DNA of 64,000 nt from positions 62,001 to 126,000 of the forward strand of contig PQWQ01000028.1 in the NCBI GenBank assembly GCA_002943765.1. Reading direction: 5' to 3'. Below, one piece after another: positions 50,501 to 61,853 of the stretch. The notes beneath the pieces were generated by a model. That model ran no database searches. It was not told the origin of the DNA and saw only the letters and a program-made list of their open reading frames with translations. Position numbers and translations under genes: made by a program. Numbering within the stretch: position 1 is the first letter of the stretch; every line of letters begins with the position of its first letter. The stretch is from Psoroptes ovis (lineage: Eukaryota; Arthropoda; Arachnida; Sarcoptiformes; Psoroptidae).

Positions 50501-53084
50501 ATAACCCAACCACCTGTTACAAATTCTAAACGTTTTTCATCGAGCAAATGTTTTAGATTTTCTTTCATTTTATTATTATTATTGTTTGGTAATCTAAATT
50601 ATTTTGAAAAATAAATGAGAACAATTTTAAGAGAAAAATAAGAATAAATCATTAACAAAACAATAAATATTTAATTACCTATTCCACCAACGTGAAAAAA
50701 ATGACATTTCAGCCCATACAAATGTCATTTGCTTGTATTTGAATAGATTTTTTATTAAATTATCCAAAATATAATAAGTGTAATGATAAAAATATTGATC
50801 ATATGTATTTAGCCAGCCAGGATCATTATGTGAATGTGGTACAATAATAACCTGTTGATTTTTGAATTTTAAATTTAAATTTCCAATTTAAAATAAAAAT
50901 TAAAACAAAAAAGAGAAAAAACAATTAAAAATGGATTAAAATAGAAATTTTCAAATATTTTTAAAATTTAAAAATTCAAAAAAACAATTAAAAATGAAAA
51001 TATGGAGCATATGATTTTAATCATGATAAATTGAAAACCATTACCATTACAATATCATATCATATCATCAAAATGGGATCACAATATCATAATAATAACA
51101 TGATATTATCATGCTTAGATTTTTATTTTTTAAAAATTGAAAAATTTCATAATTTAGATCATTCATTCTTCCATTCATTTCATAAATCATTCTTGAACAC
51201 ATAAATCAATCTGTCATTTACAGTCATAACAATAATAAGACAATGGAAAACAATGTTTTACATTGATTATTTCAATATTGAAACAAACATTGTTCTTGTT
51301 CAATGTTGTTCAGTGTTGGTGACCATTGAACAATAAAACAATTGAAAATTTTAAATTCTAGGCCAAAATTCATTGTTTTTTCTTTTGAGTCATCATCATC
51401 ATTGTCAGTATAATCATAATCAAAAACAAAAGCAAAGCGAAAATAAAGCAAAAATCATGAGATCTTATCATTTGGAAAAATTTTTGAAATTGAACCTTAA
51501 AACTTTTAAAACGTAGTAGTACGTCAGTTAGCGCATTAGTGTCGAAAAGCACCGGCGTAGGCCGATAGGGTTGAAATAGATTTTTTCAAAATCGGACACC
51601 AACACTTTTTTTCCTCGATTAATCATGGTTGAAATGTTGAATGGTTTTAACTTGACTGGCCAATCATAATCATGGCCAATGATTATGATTATGATCATCA
51701 TCATCATAGACCATTATTATCACATGTTTTTCCTAATTTTTTTCTCACATATGAATGAATTCAATGGCAAATGAATGCCAAGATTCAAATGAATTAAAAT
51801 CAAATGAATGGATGAATGAATTTCGATTGTGTATTTTGAATAATCAAAATTCATTCATTCATTCATTCATTTTCGCCTGGATTAAATTTACATGAATGGA
51901 TTTGAATTGTTTTTCAACTCACAATTTCTCGATGTTCAACAAAATTCAAACTAAAAACAATCCAGAAAAACAATTAAAATCTATTCACCAAATAATAATA
52001 ATAATCATTTTCTGGATATTTTTAGACAAAACTTAAAGCAACAACAATGAATGAATGAATGATGCTTGTTTTTTAAAATGATGTTAATATCATAATTATC
52101 ACAATTATCATTATCAAGTCAAATCAAATAAATGGTAAGCAAACAACCAGCGAAAAATGGCAGCATTCGGCTGCTGAAGCAGCCGATGATGATAACGGTG
52201 AAGATATAAACCTTGAAATGTTTAATGAAATGGTTTAACTAAAATAAACTAAACTAAAAATGAATCAACAGAAAATCAAGGTCATTCGAATTATCTTTGG
52301 ATTATTTTCCATTCATTCATTCATTCATTCATACACACATCAATAATAATAAACACTAAATTTTGACATGTTCGATTATCATTGATGATGATGATGATGA
52401 TATTGATGATAAAATCGTACATTGATTAGTTATTATTTGCGTTTCGAAATCATGGAAACTCACAATCAATACAATCATTGATTCAATAATTAAAAATATC
52501 AATCAATCGATATTATCAATAATACTTACCTTTAATGGAAATTTATTTGATGCCGTTGATTGTTGTTGCTGTTGATGTTGTTGTTGTTGATTAAAACGTT
52601 TTTCCATTTGATTATTCCATAAATTATAATTAAAGGTATGATTATTCGTATTTATTGATTGATTATTGATTAAATTGACGTATAAATCATTCATATCGAT
52701 GATGATTGGCGTTGAATTTCCAAAATTTACGAAATTTTTATAATTTTTCAAATTATAATCAACATTTTTATCAATGGAATTGATCACATTTTGTTGCTGT
52801 TGTTGTTTACTTTGATTATTATCATTGAAATTATTATTTACAATCGTCGATGATGAATTCATCATTTGTTGTTGTTGCTGTAGCTGATCATATTTACTGA
52901 TGTTAATATTGCCATCATTATTATTATTCTGATTATAATTGTTATTCATCATCATTGTTGAATAACCTAACATTGGATTGATTGTCGAAAATTTTGTTGC
53001 AAAAATGAATGAATATAAAAATATAATGAATATGGCTGGAAATAGAAGGTAGAAAAATATTAAACGAAGATTGCTTCGAGCCAT
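47563..53084 (-). CDS. MAN2A: Golgi alpha-mannosidase II (glycoside hydrolase family 38)
   Basis: It trims two mannoses from GlcNAcMan5GlcNAc2 in the Golgi, committing N-glycans to the complex type. Exons 53084-52530, 50851-50679 and 50593-47563 (phases 0, 2) join to 1252 residues (human MAN2A1 has 1144). It is a type II membrane protein: short cytosolic tail, anchor helix at ~8-29 (IFFYLLFPAIFIIFLYSFIF), then an Asn/Gln-rich stem to ~185. Exon 2 opens exactly at the catalytic domain with VIIVPHSHNDPGW (zinc ligands His193, Asp195). Exon 3 has FVTGGWVMNDEA, SIDPFGHS (nucleophile Asp313), CGPDPNVCLEFDF, LGDDFRY, SYWTGFYTTRPYFKS and LFQHHDGITGT near 600 (zinc ligand His). Two Gln runs sit in the C-terminal half, one soon after HHDGITG. 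The 1.7-kb first intron is long for this window. All catalytic residues are kept, so the enzyme should be active. Confidence 0.96.
50852..52529 (-). other. First intron of alpha-mannosidase II
   Basis: 1.7 kb without coding signals. It holds copy 2 of the ACGTAGTA/CCGGCG module (51511-51557) and CATT tracts near 51850 and 52315. Confidence 0.75.
51511..51557. repeat. ACGTAGTAGTACGTCA / CCGGCG module, copy 2
   Basis: ACGTAGTAGTACGTCA (51511-51526) and CCGGCG (51552-51557) match the arrangement at 24336-24385 with a spacing one base different. Both copies are followed by an AT-rich run and are GC-richer than their surroundings. The family is unknown. Confidence 0.45.
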
Positions 53085-56000
53085 TTTTCTTTTTTGTTTG
53101 TATATTCGGGAAAATAATAATAATAATTAAAATTAATTCGAAATAAATAAATTAATTTATTAGGTTGGGTCGCTTGTTCATGTACAAATTTACAAATGAA
53201 ATCATTCAACAATCGTTGACGATCGTAGCGAAATAATGTCGTGATAATCGTCGATTTCACGGTCTTCAAGTGATATTTTATTTGATATTTTTTTCGAGCA
53301 AAAAATAGACGTGATTATCACTTCAATTATCGGAGTATTCACAACCACAATTTCACAATTGAAACCATTGTAATCATCTCACATTTGTGTGTATTCCAAT
53401 TGTTTAAAACATGACAAAATTAATTTTTAAACAATTTAAACCAAAAAGAGTTTTTCATCGAATAAAATTGTTTTTTTTTTTTCAATTTCAATTCAATCAT
53501 TGATTTTTTCCCGATCAAAAACATTGATTGATCTCTTTGTCGATTGATTTTACATTTAAAAATAACATTAAAACACAGATTCAATCAATTGATTTTCAAT
53601 TGATTGATTTATCGATCGACCATCATCATCGTCGTTGTCATTATAAATTGATTTAAAAACAAACAAAACATCGATTTTTATTTTCAAAAATAATAATTAA
53701 TTGATTTTGATTGATTTCGATAGATAAACATTATCATTCAGCCAACACAGACAATTTTAAACATTTTCCAATTAATTCAATTTAATTGATTTGATTTGAA
53801 AAATCTCTATCATTGACACTCAAAATATCCTGATATTTTTTTTATGGCAAATCTATCGACGAAAATTGATATTGATAAATGTACTCATCAATTATCAACA
53901 ATAATAATTGATTTGATCATTCAATGATCGTTGGTGTATAATATCGAAGGCGTAGGCACACACACACACATGTTCATAATATACAATGAATGATGCATAT
54001 AACACATTATGAATTAATAATTGAAAATAAAATAGAAATAATGATGAATAGATAACCAGATAAGCAGATAATCGGATAAACAATAACAATCAATAATGAA
54101 ATGGTCACATTTTAATTAAAATTTGGCCGTAAAATATTCAAAATATTAGATAAAACAATTGATTTTTATGAATTTTCAATTGATTTCAAACGATTTCAAT
54201 CAATTGAAACATTAACAAACTGATCAAAATCATTTTTGACAAATCATATGGTCAATCAACTGAAATAAAAACAAGAGGATGACCCTCGTGAATTATAACA
54301 AAACAATAAATAACTTGTATTTCATATTTAACCGATTTGAAGTCATAGAAAATCATTTGTCGATGGAAAATCATTTGTTTTGATTTTTGATGGCTGATTT
54401 TGATTGATTCGAAATGGTTGATTTTTGATTTGTTTGATTGAAACATTGAATCATTTAAAATCATCAAAATCATTTTTAAAAAACAAATTTAAACAAACAA
54501 CAAACAACAAAAAAATCTGGATAAATATGTTGTTGTTGTTGCTGTTCATGTTCATGTTCATTCGATGATTATTGTTGCTGCAGTGTTTTGTGTATTTCAG
54601 TTTATTTCGTGTGTTTATCATTACATATGTGCATTTGCGTGTGTTTGTGTATTCACAATATGTTTTTTTAAAATTCTGATTTTGAAAGAAGCAATATATA
54701 TTCAATGCATTGAATCATGGTGCAAACACAGAGAGAGAGTGCGGGAGAGAGAAATGATATCGTTTAGTTGCATTGTGTTTTGATATTCATGTGTGTGTGT
54801 GTACCACACTGATGATACTGCCGTCAGAACCATATTTACCTCGGCTCTTCATCTCTCTCCCTCCATGTTCATTGAATCCAATGAATTTAGACAAAAAACA
54901 TGAATGAATGAATCATTATTACAATGAATGAAACAACCAGAACAAAAATATACCAGAACATTTTGATTTAAATCAAATCAAATGTGAAGAACTGGAATCT
55001 CTTTTAAAATTTTTTAAAATTGTTTGAATACAATTTAATTCAATTCAATTCAACAGAAACTGGATGATAATAGATTTGCATGGATTCATTGAATCGTATT
55101 GTTTTGTTTGAAATTTTGAAAATTTTTCAAAATTTAAATTTAATTTGAATTTAAATTGTTTTCTGGTTCATTTTCGATATGTTTCGATATATTTCAATGA
55201 TTTCTCTCGCTCTGTGTGTTTTGGCTGTTTCATAACTCTTTCATCACATTTCATCTGTCATCTGTCAAAATTTTACGATTTTCATTTAATGATTTTCGAT
55301 GATTTTCCCATCATTAAAATGAATGAAAAATACAATTGACAATCGTTTAAAATGGTTCAAAATAAATATTCACGCTGTTACCATTTCCTTGTTCAGCTGA
55401 TTGATTGATTGAACGATTGGTTGGATGGTCGTATGGTTGGATGGAGTGATGGTTGAATGGTTCGCTGCTTTGATGCATTGAAAATGAATGGGGAAAAATT
55501 GAACTGAAAATGGACTGAAAATGAACTAAATTCAAATTACCTCACATAACCATATAAATGATAAATGCACTGAGATAAAACAAATATTTAACATCCAGAT
55601 AAATATAAACATCTGATCTAATGACATTTGTATTTTTGCCATGCAAAATTGACAATTCATTCAGTCATTCAGCCATTCATTTTTCCTTGTCTTTGATTAT
55701 TATCGGCAAATACACAAATATCAAAGAGATGAAAGTTTTTTGACAAGTTTTTTTGGCAAAATATTGGGTTGTCCCATAAGTTCTTGCCGTTTTTCAGATG
55801 AAAAGAAAATTTTAAAACGGCAAGAACTTATGGGACAACCTGATATTCATTTATTTATATTTTGACAATTGACAATCATCATTATTCATCATTTATTATT
55901 TGAGAAAAATATATATTCATTTTTATGCATATTACGAGGAAGAAATAAGGAGAAATAATGAAATGAAAACAATTTCTCAAACAATGATAATAATGGTTTT

Positions 56001-56256
56001 CCAAATAAACATTTAAGATATTATCTCATCAAAATATACGTATTATTTCTGTTTATGATTCTAATATATTTTTTTTTTCTTGAAAGAAAAATAATGAAAT
56101 AATTACAAATACACAACAAAATAATAATAATAATAATAATAACGATTATGATCTATTCAATCATTCATTCATTTTTTTCAATATTCAAATATTCAATAAT
56201 TCCATTAATATTTTTCAAATTGAATTCAAATATTTTTTGCTTTTTCATGATTATCA
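53085..56256. other. Intergenic region between alpha-mannosidase II and RETREG
   Basis: 3.2 kb. No gene was seen. It contains the mannosidase promoter side, a MITE at 55764, and AT-rich sequence rich in TTGATTGATT-type repeats between 53500 and 54260. Confidence 0.65.
55764..55843. mobile_element. Mariner-type MITE copy 5 (subfamily A, 80 bp)
   Basis: It starts TTGGGTTGTCCCATAAGTTC and ends with the inverse of TCAGGTTGTCCCATAAGTTC; TA on each side. Inverted arms continue through TTGCCGTTTT, about 30 bp each, so the element is nearly one hairpin with a ~20-nt centre. It is the best preserved subfamily-A copy. Confidence 0.9.
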
Positions 56257-57582
56257 TTATTCAATATCTGAAATAATGACAAAATCTGATGTATCTGAAT
56301 GCATTGATTGTTCTTCTTCAGAGTCTTTATCATCATCATCATTAATATCATTAGTTTGATTATTGTTATTATTATTATTATTAAAATAATTTTCATTCAT
56401 TTCATAATCATTTATAATATTATTATTATTCAAAATTGTATTCATTGTATTATTATCATCATCATTATTCGAAGCAAACATTTCGGATGAATAATTATTA
56501 TTTTGCATTGATGCCATTGAACTTGATGTCTGTTGTGACGAATTCATTAATGTTGATTGTCCTTGTTGTTGTTGTTGTTGTTGTTGATGTCTTCGTATAG
56601 CAATTAGATGATTATTTTTAGATGCAAACCGTGTCAATATCCCTGGTATTAAAAATAGTATCATTGCTGTGGTAATTTAATATTAAAAAAAATATAAAAT
56701 AAAATAATAATGGTTGACAAACAAAATTAAAAACAATTTACCCAAAAAATATGTAAATAATGCACCAGATATTAGATGACCAAGATAATATACGATTGAT
56801 AATATCATTATCATTATAAAGCAAAATTTTCCATGATTATTTTTTCGAAATTCAATTATTATGTGCAAATTTTTAATGATATAAGTCTCATATAATTGTT
56901 TGAAATATAGCTTTATTTCTGGTGCACTCATTACATTTGGATTGATAGCTGTCCAGCTAATTTTGTTTCAACCAATTTAAAAAAAAAACCAAAACAATTA
57001 TTAATCTTATCACTGAATATCAAGATTATTCATGCCTTTAATTACCTTTCGGTTATTGGCACTGATGGAGCTAAAGTATTTCGAAATCGAAAAATAAATA
57101 AATAAATGACAATAAACAAAATGACAAATTAAAAAACGTACCACGAATTTCAGGCCATACATATCGTATCCACATTTCATAAAAATGATAACAAAATGCT
57201 AAAGATGCCAATATCGATATTAATCTTGGCTGCCATAATACAATGGTCCTAAATTTAGATATTTTGTATCATTAAACAAAAAAATCTAATTTTCAAATGA
57301 AAAATCTTACCAATAAAAACATGTAAACATTGCCATTGCCACAATCGTATTTTCTGGCTTTTCCCATATTAACAATGCTTGTAATTGTATTAATTGTGAT
57401 TCAAAATTTGATATTAAACTAAATGTTTCTTGCTGATTATTTAATGGATTTGAATTTTGTTGCTGTTGTTGATGTTGATGTTGAAATAATGACAATAATT
57501 TTGAATACAATTGTTGTTGTTTTGACTTGATATTGACAATATTTTCATCATATTTTTTAAGGAAAAAATTTTTGATATCCAT
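56257..57582 (-). CDS. RETREG: RETREG/FAM134-type ER-phagy receptor
   Basis: FAM134 proteins bend the ER membrane with a reticulon-homology domain and recruit Atg8/LC3 through a C-terminal LIR. Exons 57582-57311, 57248-57142, 57070-57046 (25 bp), 56956-56742 and 56666-56257 (phases 2, 1, 2, 1) join to 342 residues. Residues ~70-130 (LLIWEKPENTIVAMAMF, CFYWTIVLWQPRLISILAS) form the first membrane hairpin. VPITESWTAI matches the family's AESW linker. HGKFCFIMIMILSIVYYLG with SGALFTYFLGAMILFLIPGI forms the second hairpin. The tail is Gln/Asn-rich and acidic and ends SDFVIISDIE; F335-V-I-I338 with acidic/Ser flanks is a textbook LIR placed almost at the C-terminus, whereas in human FAM134 proteins residues follow it. 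Orthology is by domain order and motifs. Confidence 0.9.
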
Positions 57583-59591
57583 TTTGATTTATTGATATTT
57601 TTTTTACAATTAATATATTATTGACTTGTGCTATATTATTTTCAATGATAACAACATATTGTTCAATTTCAATGGTGGTGACTAGATGAGTTTGCAATTT
57701 TTTTAAAATTTTGAAATTTTAAAACAATGAATGATAATAGTAAAGATGACAATCCAAAAACGAAAACAAAGCATTAAATTTTGGCAACAATTTATGACTA
57801 TTCAATTAATTACTGAATGGTTTCAATGTTAATTTCTCTGAAGATTTAATTCTGTCTTGTTGTTATTATTGTTGTTGTTTCGCATTAAATTTTCAATGTC
57901 GTATGTTTGTTTTCATTTTGTATTCATTTTGAATCAAATGATATTGCGCAAAAATTATTCAATTTTTGGTTGTTTATCTTTGAAATTTAATTTTAATAAT
58001 TTTTCATTATTCGATTCAGTGACTTAACTAACAAACAACAAAAACATTATAAACATCTGATTGACAGAGAAAATCATGTTCTGTTTGTTGTCATTGTTAT
58101 TGTTCTCATATATGCCACACGCACTTAATTATCATTTTCAAGGCAAAATCATATGATTCATGTGATTTATTTACATTAATACGCAATATATTTTATTTTC
58201 ATATCAAAATATACGTATGAAATATAATGATAATACAAATAAACATTGGGATTGCCCTTAACTCTTTATGTTTTGTTTTGTTATGTAAAAATCATATGCA
58301 TCCGATCATGCTTGAAAATATTTCAATTTATATAGATTCTCATACGTTTTAAGGAATCCATGCATCATAATTGTATGAATTTATATAGAAAATAAAATAT
58401 CAAATCACTAAATAGGGAATCAAATTAAATGTCAAAGTTCAAGGAATTTCTTGACTATTAATTGATTTCATCGAATAGTTCAATATCGAGAATGACGGTG
58501 GAAGAACAGACAATAGTAATTAATAAAATTGATTGAAGATGGGGTGATTTAATTTCTGTTAATTTAACTGAATTAAAATTAATAAAATTTCAATGATGAA
58601 ATTAAAAATAAAAACAAAAAAAATGTTCGAACATTTGCCTATTTCTACCTAAATAGTCTCTATCACGTGACAAAAGTGGTATTAGCATTTTGAAAAAAAA
58701 TGCGCGAAAATTTATTTTTAAATTTGAAAATATGAAATTGAAAGTCTCGTAGATAATTCAAGATTAGCCAAATGATAATGATAATGTCTCAGACATAAGA
58801 ATTATGAAAATCATCTTAAATTTTATTTGTTTTTACTGGTCATATATCCAATATTCCTATTATATGCGTACATTAAACGTATTTCTGGTTGCTATCAAAC
58901 AATTTTAGGTGAAAACAATTATATTGGGAAACGACTATCATCTTCATGGTAACCAAAAATGGTATATTGAGACACATACACACACAATTAAATTTATATA
59001 CGTTGATTTAAAAAAAAGGATCTTAATTTATTTATTGATTTTTTTTACTTAAATAAGTGAAATTAAATACCAGAAATAATAATAAATTTCTTAATGATAA
59101 TAATAATAATAATAATTGGTTACCAATGATGATCTTGACGTAATGATGAAAATAAAGGTTGATTTCAAAAGAAAAAGAAAAAATACATAAATTTATATGT
59201 GTATCGTGTGTATGTATTGTACCGAATCTATCTAATGGCCAAAAAATCAAATAAAAATTTCAATTTCATCCATGCACACAAACACATATGAATCATCATT
59301 CATTCATTCATTCATTATTTGATCAATGATATTTGTTTTTTAAACTAGTTTTAATCAATCTTTCATTTTCAAGTTTTCATTTAAAATTTCAAAAAAAAAG
59401 AGATTCAAATACGATTTTTTTCCAGTGATTTGTTATCAATTCTTCAATGATTTCAGAAATTTTGAATATTAAGAAAATGCGTCATAACCTTTGTCTTTGA
59501 TTAAAGTGATTTGATGTTAGAAATTTTTGCTGCAAAACAAATTAAGACCAAAAAATAACCAAAGACAGAAACGATTGATACGTTTTCCATC
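57583..59591. other. Divergent promoter region between RETREG and the MYLIP-like gene
   Basis: 2 kb between two divergently transcribed genes (RETREG minus, MYLIP-like plus). I see no gene. It is AT-rich with an (AAT)n tract near 59095 and a CATT tract near 59298. Confidence 0.65.
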
Positions 59592-61559
59592 ATGAAATGT
59601 TTGATATTTCAACCAAATAACAGTGCAATAGAATTGAATGTCAGTTACAAATCATATGGATATGAATTGTTGAACAAGGTAAGGATAATCTTGATTCGTG
59701 AGTCATATTTGATTGAATTCTTTCGTCAATTCAGATATGCAATAAATTAAATATAATTGAAGTCAATTTTTTCGGTTTACAATTCATGAAAAATGGTCGA
59801 TCATATTGGCTACTGTTACAAAAACGTTTAGATCAACAAAAACAGCAGCTAAATTCAAATAAAAAATATTTAAAATTATATTTTCGTGTAAAATTCTTGG
59901 TACAACCACATTATATTCAGCAGATAACGACAAAGTAAGTTAAGGTTCTTTAGAAATGTATATTTTAATTGATTTTACATTTCTGGTATTCCAACTCTCA
60001 ATATAGACATCAATTTTATTTAAACATCTTACATTTCCTAGAACAATATCAAAAATATCTGGAATTAAACGATGAAAAATGTACGAAATTAATTGCATTA
60101 ATATCACAATGTGAATATGGTGATTATAATCATGAATCATATGATTTAAAAATTTTATATTTGAAATGGATTCGAATATTATTCAATCGACAAATTAATT
60201 ATCGTCGATTATCGACATATAATCTTAAAAATAATTGTAAAATATTTGATGAATCATCAGTGTTGAACAATAAAAATGATTCAAATCAATCAAATATCAA
60301 AATCATAATTGAACAAATAATTATTTGGCATCAAAAATTCAATGGTTTTTCAAAGGCTTATTGTCAACATTTATTTTTGAAAGAAACATATGATTTAGAA
60401 AATGGGTTCGGTATTGATTATTATCAGGTAATGTCAAATAAACGAAAATTAACATTAGGTATTGGACCACGCGGTTTGATAATACTGACAGATGGTAATA
60501 TATCGAATAATGGCAATAAAATGTAAGTATTATTTAAATTTAAAATTATTTAAAAAATTATTAATCCAAATAATCCATATTTCCAAATAGAATACCATAC
60601 AATAAGCTAAAAGAAATACATCATTTAAAGACAAATCATTTTATCAATAATAAATTCATCGTTATAATCAATTATAATCATATTAATTCAAATTTATTAA
60701 TTGAAGAAAAATTCATAATGAAAAATTATTTAGAATATGAACAATTTTATCGACTACTGATTGAACGTCGTACATTTTATACTTTGCCATTGATTGATAA
60801 TCAACAATTTATTAGTTTACATGATGATACTAGCGCTGCTATAACACGACGATTGAATACACAATATTCATTTCTATCTAATTTCATTCATTCATTCAAT
60901 ATGACACGAACAACAATTACAACATCATCAACATCAATAAACAATGATCATAATGATTACAATAATAATAATGGATTAATTCGAAGAATGAAAAGTCGAA
61001 AAAAATTTCACATTTATGATATTGATAAGACGATGAAACAATTTTATGATGATATACGCCGATATATTTATCATTTTAATAATCAATTTGATCGATTAAT
61101 ATTGACGAATGGTAATTTGACCACTAATAATTCATTATTATCATCAATGAAACAAATTGATAATTTTAATGATAATAATGATTTGAATGATCATCATAAT
61201 AATGATAACATTGATCGACAGCAGCAACAAATCGATAATAACAACAATAATAATGCGAATAATTCGGTAATTATCATCAATTATTAATTATTTTGAATTT
61301 TTTAAATTAATATTTTTACAATTGTTTTTGGATAAAGGAAACACAACTCAATAATAATAGATCATTAACATGTAAATTGTGTTTAAATGAACCGATATCC
61401 ATCGCATTCATCGATTGTGGCCATACATCATGTAATGTTTGTTATGATAATATAATATTTATCGATAAAACCAGCAATAATAATGGCGCCAGCAATAATA
61501 TTAATATTTGTCCATTTTGTAAATGTAAAATACAATCAAAACAAAAGATATTTTTTTGA
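59592..61559 (+). CDS. MYLIP: FERM-RING E3 ubiquitin ligase, MYLIP/IDOL/Dnr1-like
   Basis: MYLIP/IDOL ubiquitinates lipoprotein receptors in vertebrates; Dnr1 in flies restrains caspase and immune signalling. Exons 59592-59678, 59735-59934, 60007-60522, 60591-61266 and 61338-61559 (phases 0, 2, 2, 0) join to 566 residues. The FERM domain starts at once: MKCLIFQPNNSAIELNV, LNIIEVNFFGLQFM, YLKLYFRVKFLVQPHYI, then LIALISQCEYGDYN and YYQVMSNKRKLTLGIGPRGL. After an Asn-rich linker the C3HC4 RING lies at ~505-560: CKLC, DCGHTSCNVC, CPFC. The RING is close to the C-terminus, as in the family, but is interrupted by an Asn-rich insert before CPFC. The ATG has the family's typical M-x-C-x-x-x-P start. 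An AATAAA at 61696 is the likely polyadenylation signal. It is convergent with the SLC7 gene, 294 bp apart. Confidence 0.93.
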
Positions 61560-61695
61560 AGAACCAAAGAGAAGTGAATATAAATCGTTATAATCGAATA
61601 TATTAATAGGTATCATGATATAATGATAATAGTAAATTGTATAAGTAAATATTATTTGATCAAAAAAATAATTAATGAAAAAGTATTTATAAGAA

Positions 61696-61701
61696 AATAA
61701 A
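61696..61701 (+). terminator. Candidate polyadenylation signal AATAAA of the MYLIP-like gene
   Basis: It is 137 bp after the stop codon in the 294-bp convergent gap; AATAAA-like words overlap it. In such AT-rich DNA this word is common, so support is limited. Confidence 0.4.
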
Positions 61702-61853
61702 ATAAATAATAATTTAGAACAATGAATCAATCAATTGATAAATTTACAAATCATTCGTATCAGTATCGACAATAAGAAATAATTTTTGTAAAAATAATTT
61801 AAATGAATCTGAAAATTTGAATTCAAAGAAGAATAAAAAGATTGATTAATTGA

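Noticed and set aside
53159..53180. TTAGGTTGGGTCGC word resembling the MITE end
   Set aside because: It lacks the GTCC core and has no inverted partner within 100 bp, so it is not a MITE copy.
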